A stretch of 41,286 nt of DNA from Porphyromonadaceae bacterium (lineage in GTDB: Bacteria; Bacteroidota; Bacteroidia; Bacteroidales; Dysgonomonadaceae). This document shows positions 25,900-33,959 of this stretch, piece after piece; within the stretch, counting starts at the first letter, position 1, and each line of letters begins with the position of its first letter. The stretch spans positions 1 to 41,286 of the forward strand of contig JALHIE010000028.1 of assembly GCA_022840285.1 (NCBI GenBank), in the 5' to 3' direction. The translations under genes and the position numbers were made by a program. Below the pieces are notes generated by a model. It had not been told where the DNA came from and did no database searches. It saw only the letters and a program-made list of their open reading frames with translations.

Positions 25900-26658
25900 A
25901 TGAAGAGAAAGATTGCACTAATAACCGGTGCCACATCGGGGATAGGCGAAGCTACGACCTGGAGATTAGCCGAAAATGGCTATGACGTTATCATCACCGG
26001 ACGCAGAAACGAGAGATTAAAAGATGTAAAAGAAAAACTTCAAAAAGCGGGGACCCGTGTGTTGGCCCTTTGTTTTGATGTTCGTGTTGAATTTGAAGTA
26101 AAATCGGCGATTGAAAATTTGCCGGATGACTGGAAAAAAATCGATGTATTGGTCAACAATGCGGGACTGGCAGCTGGATTAAGTACCCTGCAGGAAGGAG
26201 ATACCGGTGACTGGAATCGAATGATCGACACCAACGTTAAGGGACTGCTCTACATGACCCGCTACGTTTCTCCCCTGATGATAAAACAGGAGAAAGGACA
26301 CATCATCAACATCGGATCGATTGCAGGAAAAGAAGTCTATCCTAATGGAAATGTCTATTGTGCTACCAAGCATGCAGTGGATGCGCTGACAAAAGGGATG
26401 CGGATAGATATGCTGAAGCACAACATAAAGGTTACCCAGGTTTGTCCCGGTGCGGTTGAAACGGAATTTTCCATCGTTCGTTTTCACGGGGATGAAGAAC
26501 GTGCCGCCAAAGTATATGATGGGTTTGATAACCTTTTAGCCGATGATATTGCCGATTGTATTCTATTTGCCGTTTCCCGCCCGGCGCATGTAAACATCAA
26601 CGATATGATTGTGATGCCAACCGCGCAGGCAACAGCATCGTTATTTTATAAAAAATAG
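25900..26658 (+). CDS. Short-chain dehydrogenase/reductase (YdfG-like)
   Basis: A 252-residue classical SDR. The nucleotide-binding motif TGATSGIGEAT is at residues 9-19, the second motif VLVNNAGL about residue 90, and the catalytic S-Y-K triad is seen in NIGSIAGKEVYPNGNVYCATKHA. The TGRRNER sequence after the second beta strand suggests NADP rather than NAD. The closest look-alikes are 3-hydroxy acid (serine/allothreonine-type) dehydrogenases of the YdfG group; the substrate remains a guess. It is the only plus-strand gene between 10680 and the groES region, with a 5-bp gap to the convergent DUF192 gene. The length and frame are normal. Confidence 0.9.
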   Translation: MKRKIALITGATSGIGEATTWRLAENGYDVIITGRRNERLKDVKEKLQKAGTRVLALCFDVRVEFEVKSAIENLPDDWKKIDVLVNNAGLAAGLSTLQEGDTGDWNRMIDTNVKGLLYMTRYVSPLMIKQEKGHIINIGSIAGKEVYPNGNVYCATKHAVDALTKGMRIDMLKHNIKVTQVCPGAVETEFSIVRFHGDEERAAKVYDGFDNLLADDIADCILFAVSRPAHVNINDMIVMPTAQATASLFYKK

Positions 26659-26663
26659 GTGGT

Positions 26664-27179
26664 TCAATGGCTTGAAAGCTCAAAAATAATTTTATCCCCT
26701 TCGGTAATTTGTTTTTGGGCACAATATCCGGCGTTTACTTCCACCACGTACAATGCCGGCCGGGTGGATGCATAGTTCCATTCTTTTAAGGGAGCGGTGT
26801 TTGCATGAATGGTAATGATTTCATTATCGGCGTTGACGAAAAGCATATCCAGGGGAATATAGGTGTTTTTCATCCAGAAACCCTGAATTTCCTCCTCATC
26901 GAAAACAAACAACATCCCGGCATCGGCGGGAAGGGACTTCCGGTACATCAATCCACGTGCCCGGCGCTGGTTGTTGTCCGCTACTTCAATATCGATAACC
27001 GAGAGGGTGTCGTTGTTTTGCGCCGACAAAAATGCTAGCGTTCCTTGTTTGTTGAAGGAAATTTCAAAAGCGCCACCGTCCGTTATTTTCGTGTCTTCTT
27101 CTTGTGTCAAAAAAAACAAGGTGGCTGCAACGGCTACCACAGCTATGAACCCAATAATAAGCAATTTTTTTGATTTCAT
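26664..27179 (-). CDS. DUF192 exported protein
   Basis: A 171-residue protein with an N-terminal membrane segment or uncleaved signal (LLIIGFIAVVAVAATLFFL, residues 5-23). A DUF192 domain follows: DIEVADNNQRRARGLMYRKS, then MLFVFDEEEIQGFWMKNTYI, PLDMLFVNADNEII and ALYVVEVNAGYC. The domain is a small beta-barrel of unknown function seen in exported bacterial proteins. It sits 59 bp after cbiB on the same strand and has its own -7-like box in that gap, so it may not belong to the B12 operon. Confidence 0.8.
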   Translation of the reverse strand: MKSKKLLIIGFIAVVAVAATLFFLTQEEDTKITDGGAFEISFNKQGTLAFLSAQNNDTLSVIDIEVADNNQRRARGLMYRKSLPADAGMLFVFDEEEIQGFWMKNTYIPLDMLFVNADNEIITIHANTAPLKEWNYASTRPALYVVEVNAGYCAQKQITEGDKIIFELSSH

Positions 27180-27212
27180 GCGATACTATTTTTTTATCAG
27201 CGTCGTGTGGAT

Positions 27213-27220
27213 CAAATTTA
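27213..27220 (-). promoter_or_regulatory. Candidate -7 box for the DUF192 gene
   Basis: On the minus strand this reads TAAATTTG, an exact TAnnTTTG match 33 bp before the ATG at 27179. A possible TTTG at 27249-27246 is 25 bp away, slightly long. Confidence 0.35.
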
Positions 27221-27238
27221 GGACCAAGAACGCAAGTA

Positions 27239-28234
27239 CTACCCCCAAAAGTATAAAAAATTATGCGAAAAACCTGTTAATTCTTGAAAAATACAATACA
27301 TGGACAATGTGCAGATTAACATAAGAAGGCTTGTCCTGATATTAATGATGCACGATTTCACCACATCGTCGTGTGTGAGTTCCCGGTAGTTTTTTCCGAT
27401 ATACGGCTTTTCCACCCGTTTCCCCTCGTATGTGTTCGAGCCACCGAAACGGCAATTCAGGATGCCTGCCAGCGCCGATTCGGGATAACCCGAGTTGGGA
27501 CTGGAATGCTGGCTCGCATATTTGTGGACAAAGTGAAACCCGCGGGATGACGGCGGGAAGGAAATCATCAAAAATGCCGTAAGCCTTGCGGGGACATAGT
27601 TCGCACCGTCATCAAGTATATGTGCGGCGAACCATCCGAAATCGTTGTACCGGTCGTTCTTATAGCCAATCATCGAATCCAGAGTGTTTATCATTTTGTA
27701 TGCCATCATCAGCGGAATACCTCCGAGGGCATAGAAAAACAGCGGTGCAACCACACCGTCGCTCAGATTCTCAGCCAGTGTTTCGAGTGTGGCGGTACGG
27801 ATCTGTTGGAACGAGAGCTGCGATGTGTCCCTCCCTACAATCCGGCTCAATTGCCGGCGAGCGGCGGACAAATCGTTTTTTTGAACCCGGCGTTCCACTT
27901 TCCAGGCCTCCTCAATCAGGCTCCGGTTACCGAGGGCGTAAAAAAAGAACACGGTGTTTATGACGACTTTTACCGCAGGAAAATCGTGCAACGCGAGCTG
28001 AATGCCGTATAAAAACCCGAAAACGAGTAAAACAAGTATCGATGCAACCGCAATGCCTTTTGTCCTTCTCCGCTTGCCTTTGTTGAATTTTAGCTCGCAG
28101 AAAGAAATCATTTTTCCGAACAACCGGATGGGATGGGGAAGCCGGGCAGGGTCGCCCAACAGGGCGTCGAGCAGAAAACCACCCGCGAGCGGGATCAGGA
28201 AACCGGAATGTGTTGTGATAAAATCGTGAATCAT
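27239..28234 (-). CDS. cbiB: Adenosylcobinamide-phosphate synthase CbiB
   Basis: A 331-residue membrane protein that attaches aminopropanol phosphate (or aminopropanol) to adenosylcobyric acid in the late B12 pathway. The N-terminal GFLLDALLGDPARLPHPIRL motif is diagnostic, followed by several membrane spans, a DSMIGYKNDRYNDFGWFAA segment and the PNSGYPESALAG motif. It is the last gene of the riboswitch-led cobalamin operon. Its start (28234) overlaps the stop of the upstream cobD gene as ATGA. The pairing with CobD, which supplies the aminopropanol phosphate, is functional as well as physical. Frame and length are normal. Confidence 0.93.
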   Translation of the reverse strand: MIHDFITTHSGFLIPLAGGFLLDALLGDPARLPHPIRLFGKMISFCELKFNKGKRRRTKGIAVASILVLLVFGFLYGIQLALHDFPAVKVVINTVFFFYALGNRSLIEEAWKVERRVQKNDLSAARRQLSRIVGRDTSQLSFQQIRTATLETLAENLSDGVVAPLFFYALGGIPLMMAYKMINTLDSMIGYKNDRYNDFGWFAAHILDDGANYVPARLTAFLMISFPPSSRGFHFVHKYASQHSSPNSGYPESALAGILNCRFGGSNTYEGKRVEKPYIGKNYRELTHDDVVKSCIINIRTSLLMLICTLSMYCIFQELTGFSHNFLYFWG

Positions 28235-29262
28235 GCTGTTATTTTGAAGAAATCGCGGAGGGCATCCGTCAGGCGGTCATTTGCCGTTTTTTCCTGTACG
28301 GACAACCGGAAATGACAGGGTGACAGCCCGCGAAAATTACTGGCGTCGCGGATCAGGATACCATGCTTCTCGAGAAGATAGGATTTTAATTGCGAAGCCG
28401 TACCGCTTTTCAGCCGAATCAGAAAAAAATGACACGGCGACGGCGTTACTTCAAGATGTGAAAGTGTGGCGAGTTGCTGTTGGAACTGTTGCGATTCACG
28501 GCATAATGTGCCGGCATCGGGTAGTAAACGGCTGTAATTTTCCATTACAAAACTTCCTGCTTCCTGTGCCAGCGTATTAACAGTCCAGGGGATACGTAGG
28601 GGTTGGAGCCGATTTATGATATTTTTTTCGGCGACAATATAACCCAAGCGTAAACCGGGAATAGCGAAAGTCTTTGTGAGCGAATGCACCGAAATCAGGT
28701 TCGGATAATTTGCGTGTAACGGTATAACCGGCTGGCATTGCGTGCACAATTCACCGTAAGCGTTATCGATGATGAAGTAAGAGTCCGGATTATTGAGACA
28801 GAGGTTTTCTATAGTTTCAGATGAAACGATTGAGCCGTCGGGGTTGTTGGGGAAGGCGAACCAAACGGTCTCGTTACTGGTGAAATTGATGCTTCCACAC
28901 AATTCGCTCACCGGCATAAACGACAGGGTATGCCCGTACAGGGTACAGGCATCCTCGTACTCCGCAAAAGCGGGATAGGTTATCGTGCTGTGCTTCCCGG
29001 CAAACAGGTGTGCCAGAAGATAAAACGCTTCTGCCGATCCGTTAGTAACCAGCACGTTTTCCGGAGACAGGTTGTGGTGCTCAGCAATCTCGTGTGTGAG
29101 CGCGCGCGCATTTGGATCGGGATAATCACTGATCAGGTGCAGGCAACCCGACAAATGCGCCACAATTTGAACCGAAGCATTCCGGTAAGGGATGTTTGAA
29201 CTAAAATCGGCGGTTATCTTTTCGCTGTAGTCGTACAGGTCGTTTCCGTGGCCGTAGAGCAT
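28231..29262 (-). CDS. cobD: L-threonine-O-3-phosphate decarboxylase CobD
   Basis: A 343-residue fold-type I PLP enzyme of the aminotransferase family. The Schiff-base lysine is in SVHSLTKTFAIPGLRLGY; the N-terminal DFSSNIPYRN and VTNGSAEAFYLLAHLF segments and the FRLSVQEK tail match the cobalamin-linked group. It makes (R)-1-amino-2-propanol phosphate from threonine phosphate for CbiB, the next gene downstream. A histidinol-phosphate aminotransferase identity is possible on sequence alone, but position between cbiP and cbiB argues strongly for CobD. Start at 29262 (MLYGHGNDLYDYSEK) has the typical HGxxxY N-terminus. No usual CobD zinc-like extension is seen at the C-terminus. Confidence 0.9.
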   Translation of the reverse strand: MLYGHGNDLYDYSEKITADFSSNIPYRNASVQIVAHLSGCLHLISDYPDPNARALTHEIAEHHNLSPENVLVTNGSAEAFYLLAHLFAGKHSTITYPAFAEYEDACTLYGHTLSFMPVSELCGSINFTSNETVWFAFPNNPDGSIVSSETIENLCLNNPDSYFIIDNAYGELCTQCQPVIPLHANYPNLISVHSLTKTFAIPGLRLGYIVAEKNIINRLQPLRIPWTVNTLAQEAGSFVMENYSRLLPDAGTLCRESQQFQQQLATLSHLEVTPSPCHFFLIRLKSGTASQLKSYLLEKHGILIRDASNFRGLSPCHFRLSVQEKTANDRLTDALRDFFKITA

Positions 29263-29266
29263 AATC

Positions 29267-30727
29267 TTATGTTTTCAAGCATTTATAGATGTATTCCATA
29301 TCCACGTTTTCCCGGATCAGATCCGCCAGCTGGTTGTATCCCTGTTCTTTTCGGGCCTTGTAGTCGATGGTGGATGTGAACCCGGGAATTAGTTGCCGCA
29401 ATACATGGTTGATAACCGAAGCATTGTCGAAAATGCCGTGGATGTATGTTCCCCACGTACGGGCATTCAGGCAATAGCCGTCAAATTCACCGTTGTTCAT
29501 GCGACAAAGCGGACGGATGGAAGGAGTATGTCCGGCATGAACTTCATATCCATTGCCCGACGCATTGCCTTGAACAAAAGAAAACGTGCATTGCCGCGTT
29601 TTCTTTCCGCTTGCCAGCGTGGTGGTTACGGGCAGAATTCCGAGCCCGGGCAGAGAGGGTACATTCCCTTCCACACCGTTAGGGTCGTTCACCTCTATCC
29701 CCATCATCTGATATCCTCCACAAATACCGTAAACAGGTTTCCGGGCGTTGTGATGTGCGAGAATAACTTCTTCCAGGCCTTTTTCGCGTAATGCCTTCAG
29801 ATCGGAAAGTGTGTTCTTCGAACCGGGAATAATAATGATATCTGCTCTAGCCAGCGTTTCGGGACAGCCAGTATAATAAAGGTTCACCCCCGGTGTCTGT
29901 TCCAGCATGTTGAAATCGGTAAAATTCGATAAATGTTTGAGCAACACTACCCCTATATTGATTTTTCCGTGTTCGTGACTCTTCTTCTTCTGTTCAATAA
30001 CCACACCGTCTTCCTGTTCAATGAACAATCCCTGAAAATACGGCACAATTCCTACTACGGGTTTTGCCGTAAGTTTCTCCAATATCTTCTTACCCTCTTC
30101 AAATAACTTTAAATCGCCCCGGAACTTATTGATAACAATGCCTTTTATCGCATCCCGTTCGGCTTGCGGCAAGAGCTGCAAGGTGCCGTAAACACTCGCA
30201 AAAACGCCGCCGCGGTCAATGTCTGCGACCAGAAACGTTGCGGCCTGGGTATGCAACGCTACACGCATGTTGACGATGTCCTTGTCCCACAGGTTGATTT
30301 CCGAAATGCTGCCCGCACCTTCAATCACAATGGGATTGTATTGTCCGGCAAGGCGGTTGAAAGAGTGCATTACTTCGTTAAAAAGAGTGTCGCGCCCGGC
30401 CTCGTTGAAATATTCCGATGCTGTCTTGTTGCCGGCGGGTTTACCGTTTAATACCACCTGCGATGTGAGGTCGTCGTTGGGTTTAAGCAGTATAGGATTC
30501 ATTTCCACGAGGCAGCCGATTCCACAGGCCTCGGCTTGTACCGCTTGTGCACGGCCGATTTCGAGGTTATCTGCGGTGACATAACTGTTGAGTGACATGT
30601 TTTGCGCTTTGAACGGCGCGGGACTATAACCGTCTTGCAGGAAGATACGGCAGAAACCGGTGTTGATGACCGACTTTCCGACATCGGATCCGGTGCCGAC
30701 AAACATTAAGGGACGGAGTTTTTGCAT
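29267..30727 (-). CDS. cbiP: Cobyric acid synthase CbiP/CobQ
   Basis: A 486-residue amidotransferase that uses glutamine and ATP to amidate four carboxylates of adenosylcobyrinic acid diamide. The N-terminal P-loop domain begins FVGTGSDVGKSVINTGF, followed by PFKAQNMSLNSYVT, both family marks. The class I glutamine amidotransferase half carries the nucleophile in PVYGICGGYQMMG and the catalytic His in GTYIHGIFDN. The length is standard. It lies 4 bp upstream of cobD and 7 bp downstream of cobC in the operon. Confidence 0.95.
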   Translation of the reverse strand: MQKLRPLMFVGTGSDVGKSVINTGFCRIFLQDGYSPAPFKAQNMSLNSYVTADNLEIGRAQAVQAEACGIGCLVEMNPILLKPNDDLTSQVVLNGKPAGNKTASEYFNEAGRDTLFNEVMHSFNRLAGQYNPIVIEGAGSISEINLWDKDIVNMRVALHTQAATFLVADIDRGGVFASVYGTLQLLPQAERDAIKGIVINKFRGDLKLFEEGKKILEKLTAKPVVGIVPYFQGLFIEQEDGVVIEQKKKSHEHGKINIGVVLLKHLSNFTDFNMLEQTPGVNLYYTGCPETLARADIIIIPGSKNTLSDLKALREKGLEEVILAHHNARKPVYGICGGYQMMGIEVNDPNGVEGNVPSLPGLGILPVTTTLASGKKTRQCTFSFVQGNASGNGYEVHAGHTPSIRPLCRMNNGEFDGYCLNARTWGTYIHGIFDNASVINHVLRQLIPGFTSTIDYKARKEQGYNQLADLIRENVDMEYIYKCLKT

Positions 30728-30734
30728 CTGTTTT

Positions 30735-31268
30735 CTACTTCTTTTGTTTTTCCAGGATGATTATCTCACCGTATGCGATTTTCCGGTCAAATGCTTCGTT
30801 TACCGTATAACCCTCCAGCAGGATAAGGAATGCCCGGATGATTCCGGCGTGGGTGACAATCAGGATATTTCCACCGGTTTTCGGAAGAGAATCGATAAAC
30901 CGGCGTACACGTTCGAGCATCATGCGGAACGATTCACCGTGGGGACAGGATGTGTTCACGTAATCGTCAAACCATTCCTTTCCTTTATCCTGCGCATAAA
31001 TATCGTCCCACGGCTGGCATTCCCATTTTCCGAAATCAAATTCCCTGATCCTTCCGTCGACAATCACGTTGCCGGAAAACTCCCTGGCCAGCGTTACACA
31101 TCTTTTCAACGGGCTGCTGTAGATTCTTGCAAGCCGGATACCTTCCAGTTCCGATTGTATGGCGGACAACTCTTCGGGAAAAGTATAGGCCAAGGCTACA
31201 TCGGAATTTCCGTAGCAAATTCCTGGGGGCATATTTACGCGGGTATGTCTTACCAAATAAAGTTTCAT
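30735..31268 (-). CDS. cobC: Alpha-ribazole phosphatase CobC (histidine phosphatase)
   Basis: A 177-residue histidine-phosphatase-superfamily protein. The phosphorylated histidine is in LYLVRHTRVNMPPGICYG, a form (RHT in place of RHG, then CYG-S-D) typical of CobC. The second catalytic histidine is in ILIVTHAGIIRAF. It dephosphorylates alpha-ribazole 5'-phosphate or adenosylcobalamin 5'-phosphate in nucleotide loop assembly. The gene is 3 bp after cobS and 7 bp before cbiP. A phosphoglycerate-mutase-like protein of other role cannot be ruled out by motif, but context is decisive. Confidence 0.9.
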   Translation of the reverse strand: MKLYLVRHTRVNMPPGICYGNSDVALAYTFPEELSAIQSELEGIRLARIYSSPLKRCVTLAREFSGNVIVDGRIREFDFGKWECQPWDDIYAQDKGKEWFDDYVNTSCPHGESFRMMLERVRRFIDSLPKTGGNILIVTHAGIIRAFLILLEGYTVNEAFDRKIAYGEIIILEKQKK

Positions 31269-31271
31269 CGG

Positions 31272-32027
31272 TTAAATTAAGGAAATCAGTGCTGTGTAAA
31301 CAAGGTAGAATGCAATTTCACAAAATTGTTGCAGTGTCCCCAGGATATCTCCCGTGAATCCGCCGATTTTCTTCTCCACGTAGTGTTTCAGCGCGAAGAG
31401 GATAATTGCGTAGACAATGGCTGCAACGGCACTTACAAGCGGAGGAATAAAGACCAGCGGCAGCACCCCGAAAACGAACGCCGTAACCACTGTCGTTCGC
31501 GATAAAGACAGGCGGGAATGCGCTGATTTGCTGTTTTCTGTGCGGGCATAGCTAGACGATTTCATCAGGGCCACCGCCACAAAACGGCTGGAAGTGTGCG
31601 AGGCGATCAGCACCAGCGGAACTTTTTCAGGGGTGATGGATGTCAGCAACGAAAACTTAGCCAGGAGTAGCAGCACGAGCGAAATAACGCCGTAGGCGCC
31701 CACGTGGCTATCCTTCATAATTTCCAGGATACGTTCCCGGGTGTAGGCTCCGCCAAATCCGTCAAAAAAGTCGGAAACACCATCTTCATGCAGGGCGCCG
31801 GTTACGGCTAGCATAGAAATAAGGGCTGCCGTGACCGAGACTCCCTGTGAAAAAACGAGCATGAACAGCATAAATACAGATGCGCCGACAATCCCAACCA
31901 CACTGCCTACCAGCGGAAAATAACGGATCGATTGCGCCAGGTTTTCTTCACTGTAGTCGATTTTTCCTGCCGGGATGCGGCTGTAGAACTGCAGCGCGTG
32001 AAAGAAGAGGTTGAGTTGCTGTTTCAT
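31272..32027 (-). CDS. cobS: Cobalamin synthase CobS (adenosylcobinamide-GDP ribazoletransferase)
   Basis: A 251-residue integral membrane enzyme joining AdoCbi-GDP with alpha-ribazole (phosphate). FFHALQFYSRIPAG at the N-terminus and the catalytic HEDGVSDFFDGFGG motif are characteristic, with at least five hydrophobic spans and a C-terminal GFTGDILGTLQQ helix. It starts 9 bp after cobT. Frame intact. Confidence 0.93.
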   Translation of the reverse strand: MKQQLNLFFHALQFYSRIPAGKIDYSEENLAQSIRYFPLVGSVVGIVGASVFMLFMLVFSQGVSVTAALISMLAVTGALHEDGVSDFFDGFGGAYTRERILEIMKDSHVGAYGVISLVLLLLAKFSLLTSITPEKVPLVLIASHTSSRFVAVALMKSSSYARTENSKSAHSRLSLSRTTVVTAFVFGVLPLVFIPPLVSAVAAIVYAIILFALKHYVEKKIGGFTGDILGTLQQFCEIAFYLVYTALISLI

Positions 32028-32036
32028 TGTTCCGGC

Positions 32037-33065
32037 TTACCTGTTTTTCTCTACGTCAAACACAGCGGCATCTTCAAAGCTTGCCATTTCGTTCAAAAAA
32101 AGTAATGCCGACTGCAGAACAGGATAAGCCAGCGCTACTCCCGTGCCTTCTCCCAGGCGAAGGTCGAGATGCAATACAGGGTCTCCCTTCATGTATTCTA
32201 CCATGGCCTTGTGCCCGTGTTCGTTGGATGCATGGCTGAATATCACGTTGTCGAGTACATCGGGCTGCATCTCGTACGCGGTTAAAAATCCAGAGGATGC
32301 GATAAATCCATCGGCAATAATAAGCATGTTCAACCGTTTGGCCTCCAATACACCGCCGCAGATCATGGCTATTTCCAATCCTCCGAAAACAGCGAGGGTT
32401 TCAAGCGGCGTTCTTGGATTATATTTTGCGGTTACTTGTCTCAGCACATTGTATTTGTGCCGTACCCCTTCTTCGTTTAATCCCGCACCTCGTCCCACAC
32501 ATTCGTCGAGCGGGATACCTGCAAATTTGTGTAGTAACAGTGATGCCGGTGACGTATTTCCGATACCCATTTCCCCAAAACCGATGATGTTGCAGCCGCG
32601 TTCAAACTCCTGGCGTACACATTCGGCGCCTTTATCCATTGCCTGCCGGCAGAGTTCGATGCTCATGGCCGGCTCGTGTATCATGTTTTTTGTGCCGCGG
32701 GCCAGCTTGTGGTTTTCCACGTTACACCCCGCGGGAAAATCGTAATCTACGCCGGCATCGATTACACGCAGGCGGATGTTGTGTTGCCGGGAAAATACGT
32801 TGATGCCCGCACCGCCGCGTAGGAAATTCATGACCATTTGCCAGGTAATTTCTCTGGGACAAGGGCTTACTCCTTCGTCGACAATGCCGTGGTCGGCTGC
32901 GAAAACAAGAATAGCCGGATTCTTCAACTCCGGAGTGAGGGTGTTCTGGACGGTGCCAATTTTCAGGGCGAGTTTTTCGAGTTTTCCCAGGGAACCCAGT
33001 GGTTTGGTACGGTTGTTTATTTTTCTTTGTAATTCTTCCTGTATCATAATTGTTTGATTTATCAT
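32037..33065 (-). CDS. cobT: Nicotinate-nucleotide:dimethylbenzimidazole phosphoribosyltransferase CobT
   Basis: A 342-residue enzyme that activates the lower-ligand base as alpha-ribazole 5'-phosphate. The family marks are NRTKPLGSLGKLE near the start, VFAADHGIVDEGVSP, the central GFGEMGIGNTSPASLL and CVGRGAGLNEEG. The catalytic glutamate is expected near the C-terminal LRLGEGTGVALAY. Start at 33065 overlaps the cobU stop as ATGA. Its presence implies that the cell attaches a base itself, possibly benzimidazole or adenine-type; which one cannot be read here. Confidence 0.95.
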   Translation of the reverse strand: MINQTIMIQEELQRKINNRTKPLGSLGKLEKLALKIGTVQNTLTPELKNPAILVFAADHGIVDEGVSPCPREITWQMVMNFLRGGAGINVFSRQHNIRLRVIDAGVDYDFPAGCNVENHKLARGTKNMIHEPAMSIELCRQAMDKGAECVRQEFERGCNIIGFGEMGIGNTSPASLLLHKFAGIPLDECVGRGAGLNEEGVRHKYNVLRQVTAKYNPRTPLETLAVFGGLEIAMICGGVLEAKRLNMLIIADGFIASSGFLTAYEMQPDVLDNVIFSHASNEHGHKAMVEYMKGDPVLHLDLRLGEGTGVALAYPVLQSALLFLNEMASFEDAAVFDVEKNR

Positions 33066-33571
33066 TTTATTTGTACGGGGATACCCGAAACCATAAAAAA
33101 CACTTCATCCGCAGTCCTGGCTATGTGTTGGTTTACCCAACCCTGCAGATCGGTAAAGTGGCGGGCGGTTTCACCGGGAGCGTGCAGGCTCATGCCTATC
33201 TCGTTGCTTACCGCGATAAGCGTGAAATCCTGGTTGATGAATCTATCCCATTCGGCTTTTGCTTCTTCCAATGAGGTCTCCGGGTTGAACCCGTTATCGT
33301 GAAAGATGTTGGTGAGCCACAGCGTCACGCAATCCATCAGCACGGTTTTACCGTTGAAATCGTGACGGCTCAACAGTTTTTCTTCTTCGACGGTAGTCCA
33401 GGTTTCGCCTCTGTCGGCCTGGTGCCTCTGGATGCGTTTTTCGAAGTCCTCATCCCAGTGCCGGGCGGTAGCCAGATATAGCGGGTCGGTAGCGTATTTT
33501 TCTGCCAATCGTTGTGCGAATGAACTTTTACCCGAACGTTGTCCGCCTGTTATGAAAATTATTTTTCGCAT
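33062..33571 (-). CDS. cobU: Adenosylcobinamide kinase/guanylyltransferase CobU
   Basis: A 170-residue bifunctional enzyme that phosphorylates adenosylcobinamide and transfers GMP to it. FITGGQRSGKSSFAQRL is the P-loop, and the guanylylated histidine is expected in ATARHWDEDFEKRIQRH. VLMDCVTLWLTNIF and VSNEIGMSLHAPGE are also typical. The open frame extends 16 codons further upstream, but MRKIIFITGG at 33571 is the family start and overlaps the preceding DUF4430 gene by 13 bp. The longer version would overlap it by 61 bp. Confidence 0.94.
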   Translation of the reverse strand: MRKIIFITGGQRSGKSSFAQRLAEKYATDPLYLATARHWDEDFEKRIQRHQADRGETWTTVEEEKLLSRHDFNGKTVLMDCVTLWLTNIFHDNGFNPETSLEEAKAEWDRFINQDFTLIAVSNEIGMSLHAPGETARHFTDLQGWVNQHIARTADEVFFMVSGIPVQIK

Positions 33572-33948
33572 GGTTGTTTTTGCTTTATGGCGGAGCAGAC
33601 ATCTTTTTTGTATATCCATTCCACCGTATCGCCTGGATTTACAGGGTATCGAAAAGCGAGTTTGTGTGTACTTTCGTTATTCACGGTATAGTACCACGCT
33701 TTTTTACCGGCAACGGTACTTATTCCGTTGATGGTAGATACAAAAATATAATCTTTTACCGGATGTGTTGTTACATTGGCGCAACTTTGTACGGCCAGCA
33801 TGGCCGTCATTCCTTCCTGCCAATTTACCTGAAAGGCTTGGGAAAGCTTTTCTTCTCCGTAATTTATGGTTACGGTAACTTTTTCCTGGGCTTGTAGAGT
33901 TAAGACAAGCAGGCTTGTTGTCAATAAAGAAATAATTTTTAGTTTCAT
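33559..33948 (-). CDS. Exported DUF4430 (transcobalamin C-terminal-like) protein
   Basis: A 129-residue secreted protein with a Sec signal (IISLLTTSLLVLTLQAQ, cleavage likely after LQA). The remaining 110 residues form a DUF4430/PF14478-type domain: TVTINYGEE, then WQEGMTAMLAVQ, AWYYTVNNEST (the conserved WYY-x-VN turn) and GDTVEWIYKKD. InterPro relates this domain to the C-terminal beta domain of transcobalamin and intrinsic factor. It sits between the btuB-like receptor (11 bp away) and cobU, so a soluble periplasmic or surface corrinoid-binding role is attractive but unproven. There is no lipobox. Confidence 0.8.
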   Translation of the reverse strand: MKLKIISLLTTSLLVLTLQAQEKVTVTINYGEEKLSQAFQVNWQEGMTAMLAVQSCANVTTHPVKDYIFVSTINGISTVAGKKAWYYTVNNESTHKLAFRYPVNPGDTVEWIYKKDVCSAIKQKQPCEK

Positions 33949-33959
33949 GATTTTTTTAT

